From: JBKEDS01 sp047975545
Lineage (GTDB): Bacteria > Bacteroidota > Bacteroidia > Flavobacteriales > Flavobacteriaceae
Direction of reading: 5' to 3'
NCBI GenBank assembly: GCA_047975545.1
Contig: JBKEDS010000060.1
Location: 1 to 23,885 of the forward strand
DNA length: 23,885 nucleotides
The notes under the pieces are model-generated. The model did not search any database. It was not told the DNA's origin and saw only the letters and a program-made list of their open reading frames with translations. The position numbers and the translations under genes were made by a program. The stretch's first letter is position 1, and each line of letters begins with the position of its first letter. Positions 8,461 to 15,504 of this stretch are shown one piece after another.

Positions 8461-9837
8461 ATGAAATATAATAAACAATATATTGGTTTTGTGTTTTGCG
8501 GGGCATTATTGTTTTTAAGTTGTGGCAATAAAACAAAAAACAATTTAGGCGTTGCGCCTCCCAAAAAAACAACAGTAGAAATTTCCGATAATGCACTATT
8601 GGACACCATTCAAAAACAAACCGTAAACTACTTTTGGGAAGGTGCCGAGCCTAATTCCGGTTTGGCGCGCGAACGCCTGCACATGGACGGTGTGTATCCA
8701 ACATCGCCCAAAAATACCGTAACAACAGGAGGTAGTGGTTTTGGCTTAATGGCCATTCTTGTGGGGGTAGAACGTGGTTTTATTTCAAAAGAAGAAGCCT
8801 TGGACAGATATCTGAAAATTGTCGATTTTTTAAAGAAAGCCGATAGGTTTCACGGCGCATGGCCACATTGGATTGATGGCGAAACAGGAAACATGTACCC
8901 GTTCAGTAAAAAAGATAATGGAGGCGATTTGGTGGAAACCGCCTTTTTGGTGCAAGGTTTATTAACTGTTTCGGAATATTACAAAACCAATAACGACCCA
9001 AGAGCACAACAGCTTGTTTCTAAAATCGATGCGTTGTGGAAGGAAGTCGAGTGGGACTGGTACACCAAAAGCGGCGAAAATGTGCTGTATTGGCATTGGT
9101 CGCCCGAATACGGTTGGGACATGAACTTTCCCGTTGGCGGCTATAACGAATGTTTAATTATGTACGTGCTGGCGGCAGCTTCGCCAACGCATCCCATAAA
9201 AAAAGCGGTTTACGATAAAGGTTGGGCAAGAAGCGGGGCTATTGTTTCAAAAGACTCCCTATACGGCGAAGCCTTGGTTTTAAACTATTACGAGCATGAC
9301 GATACTCCAATAGGTCCCTTGTTTTGGGCGCATTATTCCTATTTGGGCTTAAATCCCAAAGGCTTGTCCGACAAATATGCCGATTATTGGAAACTTACGC
9401 AAAACCATGCTAAAATACACCATAAATATGCGGTGGATAACCCTAAAAACCATAAAGGTTATGGCGATAGTTTATGGGGGCTTACCTCGAGTTATTCCAT
9501 GAAAGGTTACTCAGTCCATAGACCGGGCAACGATCTGGGGGTTATTGCACCAACGGCGGCATTATCGTCGTTTCCGTACACGCCCAATGAAAGTATGAAA
9601 ATGTTGCGTTATATGTACACAAAACAAGATAGTTTAATAGGTAAATATGGTCCTTACGATGCCTTTAGTTTACAGGATAATTGGGGCTCACCCAGGTATT
9701 TGGCCATAGACCAAGGACCTATTCCGGTAATGATAGAAAATTACAGAACAGGCTTGCTTTGGGAATTATTTATGCAGAACAAGGACGTGCAAAACGGATT
9801 AACTAAATTAGGGTTTACCATAAATCCTTCAAAATAA
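8461..9837 (+). CDS. GH144-type endo-beta-1,2-glucanase lipoprotein (first copy)
   Basis: Predicted endo-glucanase that cuts beta-1,2-glucan to oligosaccharides. These proteins are often labelled 'glucoamylase family' (Pfam Glycoamylase). The 458 residues start with a lipoprotein signal peptide (acylated Cys at 21, LSCGN). An (alpha/alpha)6-barrel-type sequence follows with the family blocks TTGGSGFGLMAI (88-99), ADRFHGAWPHW (127-137), KDNGGDLVETAFLVQGL (151-167), GYNECLI (227-233) and LAIDQGPIPVMIENYRTGLLW (414-434). Acidic residues D152, D156, E159, E230 and D417 have the spacing of the conserved acidic pocket of GH144. After the Cys come Gly-Asn-Lys-Thr-Lys, with no acidic pair, so periplasmic location is likely. 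An A9 run precedes the ATG. The next gene is a paralogue. The family call is strong; exact specificity is not proven. Confidence 0.9.
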   Translation: MKYNKQYIGFVFCGALLFLSCGNKTKNNLGVAPPKKTTVEISDNALLDTIQKQTVNYFWEGAEPNSGLARERLHMDGVYPTSPKNTVTTGGSGFGLMAILVGVERGFISKEEALDRYLKIVDFLKKADRFHGAWPHWIDGETGNMYPFSKKDNGGDLVETAFLVQGLLTVSEYYKTNNDPRAQQLVSKIDALWKEVEWDWYTKSGENVLYWHWSPEYGWDMNFPVGGYNECLIMYVLAAASPTHPIKKAVYDKGWARSGAIVSKDSLYGEALVLNYYEHDDTPIGPLFWAHYSYLGLNPKGLSDKYADYWKLTQNHAKIHHKYAVDNPKNHKGYGDSLWGLTSSYSMKGYSVHRPGNDLGVIAPTAALSSFPYTPNESMKMLRYMYTKQDSLIGKYGPYDAFSLQDNWGSPRYLAIDQGPIPVMIENYRTGLLWELFMQNKDVQNGLTKLGFTINPSK

Positions 9838-9853
9838 ACCTAAACAAATGAAA

Positions 9854-9904
9854 CCCTCATTGAGGGCTTTAGCAAAGCCAAGGTAAAGGCCTCCACAAAA
9901 GGCC
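9854..9904 (+). other. Cluster of three short hairpins between GH144 paralogues
   Basis: Three small stems follow one another after the first GH144 stop: CCCTC/GAGGG (9854-9858 with 9862-9866), GGCTTT/AAAGCC (9865-9870 with 9874-9879) and GGCCT/AGGCC (9888-9892 with 9900-9904). The first two overlap by 2 bases and would compete. They may affect processing or read-through into the second GH144 gene. The rest of the 157-bp gap shows nothing I can name. Confidence 0.3.
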
Positions 9905-9994
9905 ATGAATAAAAATAGCGGACAGTAATCTTTCGGTTTTTTGTCGTGTTGTTTAAATGGTTTAGAATCAAGTATTTAACTTAAATTTATTCGA

Positions 9995-11356
9995 ATGAAA
10001 TTACATTTTATTTCAATAATATGTGTTTTTTTAATAGTTGCCTGTGGTTCCGATGACGGGCCAGGTTATCAAGAGCCTTACGTACCGGAACCCGAAATAA
10101 TCGAGCCACTGTCCGATACCGAGATGATGGATTTGGTGCAAAAAGAAACCTTTAAATACTTTTGGGATTTTGCCGAAGCCAATTCGGGAGCGGCACGCGA
10201 ACGGTACCATCCCACAAATACATCAAACAGCAAAAATACGGTAACCACGGGAGGTAGTGGCTTTGGCCTAATGGCTATTTTGGTTGGTATCGAGCGGGGT
10301 TATATTACAAGAACCGAAGGCGTTGAAAGACTAAACAAAATCCTTGCCTTTTTTAAAAATGCCGACCGCTTTCATGGGGCTTGGCCGCATTGGCTTAGCG
10401 GCACAAACGCAAGCGTAATGCCTTTTAGCACAAAAGATAATGGTGCCGATTTGGTGGAAACTGCTTTTTTGGTTCAAGGGTTAATATGTGTGAAAGAGTA
10501 TTTTAAATCGGGAACGATCGAAGAACAAGAACTATCTAATTTGGCCGATACCCTTTGGAAAGGCGTAGAGTGGAATTGGTTTACCCAAGACAAAAATGCC
10601 TTGTTTTGGCATTGGAGCCCCGATTATGGGTTCGATATTAATTTAAGGATACGAGGCTATAACGAGTGCCTTATAACCTATGTTCTGGCCGCTGCTTCGC
10701 CAGATTATAGCATAACCAAAAATGTTTACGACGAAGGTTGGGCCAATAAGGGTGCTATAAAATCTACGGCAACGCAATATAATTTACCCTTGGTGCTTAG
10801 CCATGCGGGAGGCTCTAATTATGGCGGGCCGTTGTTTTTTAGCCATTATTCGTTTTTGGGGCTTAATCCCAAAAACTTAAACGACCAATACGGCAATTAT
10901 TGGGATTTGGTAGTTAACCATACTAATATAAACCGTGAGTACTGTACACAAAACCCTAAAAATTACGCCGGTTACGGTGCCGATTGTTGGGGGCTTACGG
11001 CAAGTTATACTCGAAATAGTGATGGCTCTATGGGGTATGCTGCGCACAGCCCGTCAAACGATACAGGCGTTATATCGCCAACGGCAGCCATAAGCTCCAT
11101 AGCTTATACGCCAGAGGAATCGCTCCGGTTTATGCACTATTTATATCAACAAAAAGATAAGCTCCTTGGCGTTGCCGGGTTTTACGATGCCTTTAGTCCG
11201 CAATATAACGATTGGGTGGCCAATGCTTATTTGGCAATCGACCAAGGACCACAAATTATCATGATAGAAAATTATAGAACAGGCTTGTTATGGAACCTGT
11301 TTATGCAAAACGAAGACGTACAAAACGGATTAACAAAATTAGGGTTCAGTTATTAA
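9995..11356 (+). CDS. GH144-type endo-beta-1,2-glucanase lipoprotein (second copy)
   Basis: Paralogue of the preceding gene and likely also an endo-beta-1,2-glucanase. The 453 residues carry a lipoprotein signal peptide with acylated Cys at 17. The residues right after it are Gly-Ser-Asp-Asp, which matches the Ser-(Asp/Glu)-(Asp/Glu) lipoprotein export signal described for flavobacteria, so surface display is predicted. Family blocks are TTGGSGFGLMAI (85-96), ADRFHGAWPHW (123-133), KDNGADLVETAFLVQGL (147-163), GYNECLI (221-227) and LAIDQGP-QIIMIENYRTG (413-430). Candidate active-site acids are D148, D152, E155, E224 and D416. The C-terminal DVQNGLTKLGF is identical to copy 1. A Pro/Glu-rich linker (about 24-40) separates the lipid anchor from the domain, as expected for a surface enzyme. 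It is followed 12 bp later by the hydrolase gene. Confidence 0.9.
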   Translation: MKLHFISIICVFLIVACGSDDGPGYQEPYVPEPEIIEPLSDTEMMDLVQKETFKYFWDFAEANSGAARERYHPTNTSNSKNTVTTGGSGFGLMAILVGIERGYITRTEGVERLNKILAFFKNADRFHGAWPHWLSGTNASVMPFSTKDNGADLVETAFLVQGLICVKEYFKSGTIEEQELSNLADTLWKGVEWNWFTQDKNALFWHWSPDYGFDINLRIRGYNECLITYVLAAASPDYSITKNVYDEGWANKGAIKSTATQYNLPLVLSHAGGSNYGGPLFFSHYSFLGLNPKNLNDQYGNYWDLVVNHTNINREYCTQNPKNYAGYGADCWGLTASYTRNSDGSMGYAAHSPSNDTGVISPTAAISSIAYTPEESLRFMHYLYQQKDKLLGVAGFYDAFSPQYNDWVANAYLAIDQGPQIIMIENYRTGLLWNLFMQNEDVQNGLTKLGFSY

Positions 11357-11368
11357 AAAATACACATC

Positions 11369-12151
11369 ATGAAACCATTACGATACATAACATTTGCTTT
11401 GTTGTTTGTTTCTTTATCGGCAAAGGCGCAAAACAACCTATTTCAGGAAAAACAGTATATTAAAAATACCGATACACTTAAGTACCGCGTATTGTTTCCC
11501 GAAAATTTTTCCGAAGAAAAACAATATCCCGTTGTTTTGTTCCTTCATGGTGCGGGCGAAAGGGGCAGCGATAACACCTCGCAATTGGCACATGGCAGCA
11601 AGTTGTTTTTAAGCCAAACCAATCAGGGGGCTTTTCCCGCTATTGTTATTTTTCCGCAATGCCCGAAAACCGATTATTGGGCCAATGTGGCAATAGATAG
11701 AAGCGTAAAACCTTTGGATATAAAATTCCCTGCCAACCACCCGCCAACCAAAGCATTGGGTTTGGTTATGGAAATGTTAAGCGAATATCTAACAAAACCT
11801 TATGCCAACGACCAAAAAGTATACATAGGCGGATTGTCCATGGGCGGTATGGGAACTTTCGAAATGCTTTACCGCAAACCCCAAACCTTTGCTGCGGCCT
11901 TTGCTATTTGCGGCGGTGGCAATCCAGAAACCGTTGCCGCTTATGCCAATAATACCGAGCTGTGGATATTTCACGGCGCAAAGGACGATGTGGTGGATCC
12001 GCAATTATCCTTAAATATGGCAAGTGCCTATTTAAAAGCAGGGGGCACCCCCAATGTAACTATTTACGCAGCCGACAACCATAATAGTTGGGATTCTGCC
12101 TTTGCCGAACCGCAATTGTTAACATGGCTATTTTCAAAATCAAAACAGTAA
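11369..12151 (+). CDS. Secreted alpha/beta hydrolase (CE1/phospholipase-like esterase)
   Basis: Probably a carbohydrate esterase or related serine hydrolase that removes acyl groups from the glycan. The 260 residues have a type I signal peptide ending at AKA-Q (about 20), so the protein is periplasmic or secreted, not lipid-anchored. The fold is shown by VVLFLHGAGERGSDN (55-69, oxyanion region), the nucleophile elbow GGLSMGGMG (Ser157), the acid loop HGAKDDVVD (Asp206 most likely) and the late His238 in DNHNSWD. The catalytic triad is therefore complete. It resembles the 'prolyl oligopeptidase family' or predicted-peptidase proteins that are common in PULs and act on esters. It lies 12 bp after GH144 copy 2 and 20 bp before the GH3 start, so co-transcription is likely. 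Substrate is not known. Confidence 0.85.
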   Translation: MKPLRYITFALLFVSLSAKAQNNLFQEKQYIKNTDTLKYRVLFPENFSEEKQYPVVLFLHGAGERGSDNTSQLAHGSKLFLSQTNQGAFPAIVIFPQCPKTDYWANVAIDRSVKPLDIKFPANHPPTKALGLVMEMLSEYLTKPYANDQKVYIGGLSMGGMGTFEMLYRKPQTFAAAFAICGGGNPETVAAYANNTELWIFHGAKDDVVDPQLSLNMASAYLKAGGTPNVTIYAADNHNSWDSAFAEPQLLTWLFSKSKQ

Positions 12152-12171
12152 AACACAAAATACCGATACAC

Positions 12172-14487
12172 ATGAAAACGACTTTTAAATACCTTTCATT
12201 AAGTGCGATAACCTTGCTTGCGTTGTCGTGCAATTCGAACCAAAGTCCGAAAACGGAAACATCAAATAACAATTCGTCTTTATATGAAAAGAAAGTCGAT
12301 TCCATACTGGCGTTAATGACGGTTGAAGAAAAACTCGGGCAACTTAATTTACCGTCGTCTGGTGATATTACTACCGGACAGGCGCAAAGTTCCAACATTG
12401 CCCAAAAAATTGAAGAAGGCAAAGTAGGCGGTTTGTTCAATATTAAATCGGTTGAAAAAATAAAGGAAGTACAACGCATAGCTGTTGAAAAAAGCCGCCT
12501 GAAAATCCCACTTATTTTCGGTATGGACGTTATCCATGGTTACGAATCCACATTCCCTATTCCGCTCGGGCTTTCGGCCTCTTGGGATATGGAACTTATA
12601 AATCAAACCGCACGGGTGGCGGCACAGGAGGCTACCGCCGACGGTATAAACTGGACCTTTTCGCCTATGGTCGATATTTCCCGTGACCCGCGTTGGGGGC
12701 GTATTTCCGAAGGTAATGGCGAGGATCCCTACCTGGCAAGTCAAATTGCCAAGGCTATGGTTACGGGTTACCAAGGCAGCGATTTGGCGCAAAGCAATAC
12801 CCTAATGGCTTGCGTAAAACATTTTGCGCTTTACGGTGCGCCCGAGGCCGGAAGGGATTACAATACCGTAGATATGAGCCGGATACGCATGTATAACGAA
12901 TACCTGCCACCTTATAAAGCAGCCGTCGATGCGGGCGTAGGCTCGGTTATGGCATCGTTTAACGAGGTGGATGGCATTCCCGCCACAGGAAACAAATGGT
13001 TAATGACCGATTTGCTGCGAAACCAATGGGGCTTTAACGGTTTTGTGGTAACCGATTATACCGGAATAAACGAAATGGTGGACCACGGCGTAGGCGATTT
13101 GCAGCAAGCATCGGCCATGGCACTTAATGCGGGTGTCGATATGGATATGGTTGGCGAAGGTTTTTTAACCACGCTAAAAAAATCCTTGGACGAAGGCAAG
13201 GTATCTATCGAAACTATCAACACGGCTGTTAAGCGCATTCTTACCGCAAAATACCAGTTGGGCTTGTTTAACGACCCATATCGCTATTGCGACGAAAGCC
13301 GGGCGGCAACCGAAATATATTCAGCCCAACACAGAGCGCTTGCCAGAAAAGCCGGGGCTGAATCTATGGTGTTACTTAAAAACCAAAACCAGTTGTTGCC
13401 TCTTAAAAAAGAAGGCACAATAGCTTTAATAGGTCCTTTGGCCAATACAGCCGTTAATATGGCGGGTACATGGAGCGTGGCAACCAAACAGGATAAATCC
13501 GTTTCGTTATTAGAAGGGTTAAAAGAAGTCGTTGGCAACCAAGCCAATATACTGTATGCCAAAGGTAGTAATGTAGATTACGATTTAGATTTTGAAAAAC
13601 GGGTAACCATGTTTGGGAAAGACATTCCCCGAGATACCAAAACCGACAGGCAACTTTTGGACGACGCCTTGGCCATAGCAAAAAAATCCGATGTTATTTT
13701 GGCTGCCATTGGCGAAACCGCCGAACTAAGTGGCGAAAGCAGCAGCGTAACCAAACTGCAAATACCGCAAGCCCAAAAAGATTTGTTAAACGCCCTGTTA
13801 AAAACAGGCAAACCCGTAGTATTGGTACTGTTTACGGGCAGACCTTTGGCAATTGTTGACGAAAACAACAGTGTGCCCACCATACTAAATGTTTGGTTTC
13901 CGGGCAGCGAGGCCGGTTTGGCCATTTCCGATGTGCTATTTGGTGCCGTAAACCCTTCGGGCAAATTAACGTCTACCTTCCCAAGAAACGTGGGGCAAGT
14001 GCCTATTTTTTATAACCATAAAAATACAGGAAGACCGTTAATGAATACCGAGGGCAAGTTTGAAAAATTCAGGAGCAATTATCTCGATGTACGTAACGAA
14101 CCGCTGTATCCGTTTGGCTACGGGCTGAGCTATACCACTTTTAAGTATAGCGATGTTGCTTTAAGCAGCAATACCATGACCACTACTGGAAGTATCGATG
14201 TTTCGGTAAGCGTAACCAATGTCGGAAATTACGACGGAAAAGAAGTGGTACAACTTTACATAAGGGATGTAGTGGGCAGCGTAACCCGTCCGGTAAGGGA
14301 ACTTAAAAACTTTAAAAAAATAGACATTAAAAAAGGCGAAACCAAAACCGTAACCTTTACCATAACCGAAAACGATTTAAAATTTTATAATTATAATTTA
14401 GATTTTGTTGCCGAACCGGGAACCTTTCAAGTATTTGTAGGCACGGACTCCGCCACTCAAAATGTTGCCGAATTTGAGTTAAAATAA
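12172..14487 (+). CDS. bglX: GH3 beta-glucosidase lipoprotein, BglX-like
   Basis: Exo-acting beta-glucosidase that would release glucose from oligosaccharides made by the GH144 enzymes. I choose the ATG at 12172 (771 residues). The upstream in-frame ATG at 12088 lies inside the previous gene, whereas 12172 gives a proper lipoprotein signal peptide with acylated Cys at 20 (LALSCNS). No acidic pair follows the Cys, so the periplasm is likely. The N-terminal (beta/alpha)8 domain contains VVTDYTGINEM with nucleophile Asp295. The alpha/beta sandwich has AELSGESSS with candidate acid/base Glu522. YPFGYGLSYT (about 646) leads into a C-terminal Fn3-like domain (about 680-765). Length is normal for BglX-type GH3. 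Related Bacteroides enzymes beside GH144 genes act on beta-1,2-linked oligosaccharides, which fits here by inference. Confidence 0.93.
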   Translation: MKTTFKYLSLSAITLLALSCNSNQSPKTETSNNNSSLYEKKVDSILALMTVEEKLGQLNLPSSGDITTGQAQSSNIAQKIEEGKVGGLFNIKSVEKIKEVQRIAVEKSRLKIPLIFGMDVIHGYESTFPIPLGLSASWDMELINQTARVAAQEATADGINWTFSPMVDISRDPRWGRISEGNGEDPYLASQIAKAMVTGYQGSDLAQSNTLMACVKHFALYGAPEAGRDYNTVDMSRIRMYNEYLPPYKAAVDAGVGSVMASFNEVDGIPATGNKWLMTDLLRNQWGFNGFVVTDYTGINEMVDHGVGDLQQASAMALNAGVDMDMVGEGFLTTLKKSLDEGKVSIETINTAVKRILTAKYQLGLFNDPYRYCDESRAATEIYSAQHRALARKAGAESMVLLKNQNQLLPLKKEGTIALIGPLANTAVNMAGTWSVATKQDKSVSLLEGLKEVVGNQANILYAKGSNVDYDLDFEKRVTMFGKDIPRDTKTDRQLLDDALAIAKKSDVILAAIGETAELSGESSSVTKLQIPQAQKDLLNALLKTGKPVVLVLFTGRPLAIVDENNSVPTILNVWFPGSEAGLAISDVLFGAVNPSGKLTSTFPRNVGQVPIFYNHKNTGRPLMNTEGKFEKFRSNYLDVRNEPLYPFGYGLSYTTFKYSDVALSSNTMTTTGSIDVSVSVTNVGNYDGKEVVQLYIRDVVGSVTRPVRELKNFKKIDIKKGETKTVTFTITENDLKFYNYNLDFVAEPGTFQVFVGTDSATQNVAEFELK

Positions 14488-14538
14488 TAAATGAATATCC
14501 GTATTAATACCTAATTGCCTTGGATTTATTGGATTCTG

Positions 14539-14629
14539 TCATTCTGAGGCACGAAGAATCTCTTTTTATTACATGTAGAGATGCTTCACTGTAAGTTTAC
14601 CTTGAGCTTAGTCGGAAGGTTCAGAATGA
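14539..14629. repeat. Palindromic intergenic element, type C
   Basis: The ends are a perfect 9-bp inverted repeat, TCATTCTGA (14539-14547) and TCAGAATGA (14621-14629). Inside, GAAGAATCTCT (14553-14563) pairs with AGAGATGCTTC (14577-14587) at 10 of 11 positions around a 13-nt loop. The motif 'GTCATTCTGAG...GAAGAATCTC' belongs to a short repeat class common in flavobacterial intergenic DNA. It begins about 50 bp after the GH3 stop. Confidence 0.6.
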
Positions 14630-14709
14630 TAAAAAATATTTAGGCACAAATACGGATATGCAATAAATATAAAATATTTTTTTTGATTGTGACTAATCAA
14701 ATGGGAAGC

Positions 14710-14851
14710 GCCGGCGGGGCAATAACATGTTATACGGAAATTTTGTTCTCTCGAAAATCCACAGCATCAAAAACAAAGATAAATAACGAGGATTATGTTT
14801 GTCTGAAGTATTTTTGAAGCAAATAAAAACATGATTTATTGGCCCCGCGGC
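14710..14851. repeat. Long imperfect inverted repeat pair, unknown element
   Basis: The arm GCCGGCGGGGCAATAACATG (14710-14729) is matched, with small gaps, by the reverse complement of 14830-14851 (GCCGCGGGGCCAATAAATCATG). About 100 bp of AT-rich, non-coding DNA lies between. The arms are much more GC-rich than the surroundings. The 12-bp perfect palindrome ATAACATGTTAT overlaps the end of the left arm. It could be a small non-autonomous element or a recombination-site remnant. Confidence 0.45.
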
Positions 14852-14991
14852 TAATCCTTTTTAAAAATAGCATAAAAAATGAAACACCCATTATTAAGTT
14901 TTAATCACACAGAAGAATGTTAATTTGGGTGTTCCATGCCTGCACTAAGCTTGACTAAGTGTGTCCTTTGAAAAACAATAAATATTAACAC

Positions 14992-15486
14992 ATGAAAAAA
15001 TTACTCATACTTCTAACGCTAACACTTGCTTTAAGCTGTTGCAACAAAGACGACGCCCCAACCAACCCTATTGACCAACTACCACCTGAAACACAAACAG
15101 GCGCAAATACCTTTGGTTTTTTAGTTAATGGTGAACCTATAAACATAACAAATACCTTACAGCAAACAGCTATTTATCAGCAAGGATTACTGCAATTAGG
15201 AGCAGGAGGTATTGGCATAGACATTTCGAATCCACTTTCTATTAATATTGAGTATAACTTGGTAGGTAATACATTAGATGGTAGAGCAAGATATCAAGTT
15301 GACCCTAACCCACAATTGGGATGCCATTATGAATATGAAAACACTTATCAAGGCAATATTAAATTTACAAAAATAGATACAGTAAATTTCATTATATCTG
15401 GAACATTTGAATTTTCAACTGTAACTGATAATTGTGAAAATATAAATATAACCAACGGTCGTTTTGACTTACAATATATACCATAA
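14992..15486 (+). CDS. Small DUF6252-like lipoprotein
   Basis: Function unknown. The 164 residues begin with a lipoprotein signal peptide (LALSCCNKDD, acylated Cys about 16 or 17), and the Lys-Asp-Asp after it resembles a surface-export signal. The segment PPETQTGANTFGFLVNGEPI (31-50) is typical of DUF6252 family lipoproteins of flavobacteria, which are small beta-rich domains. Two Cys (in LGCHYEYEN and TDNCENIN) might form a disulfide. It reads 18 bp ahead of the lipase-like gene, so the two may be co-transcribed. Codon choice (GCA, ACA, GGA preferred over the GCC and GGC used by the PUL genes) links it to that gene and not to the PUL. Confidence 0.75.
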   Translation: MKKLLILLTLTLALSCCNKDDAPTNPIDQLPPETQTGANTFGFLVNGEPINITNTLQQTAIYQQGLLQLGAGGIGIDISNPLSINIEYNLVGNTLDGRARYQVDPNPQLGCHYEYENTYQGNIKFTKIDTVNFIISGTFEFSTVTDNCENINITNGRFDLQYIP

Positions 15487-15504
15487 CTCTAAAACTCAAC
15501 TGAG

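Larger units (their letters stand above)
14488..14991. other. 504-bp gap rich in inverted repeats
   Basis: No gene is visible. The stretch holds one palindromic element (14539-14629), a second pair of long inverted repeats (14710-14729 and 14830-14851), and a weaker inverted repeat, GAAACACCCA at 14881-14890 with TGGGTGTTCC at 14926-14935 (9 of 10 paired, 35-nt loop). It marks the join between the GH3 gene and a downstream module with different codon preference. Confidence 0.6.

Noticed and set aside
12088..12171. Longer start for the GH3 gene, overlapping the preceding hydrolase gene
   Set aside because: The extra 28 residues overlap coding sequence in another frame and bury the lipoprotein signal peptide; the ATG at 12172 gives a clean one.
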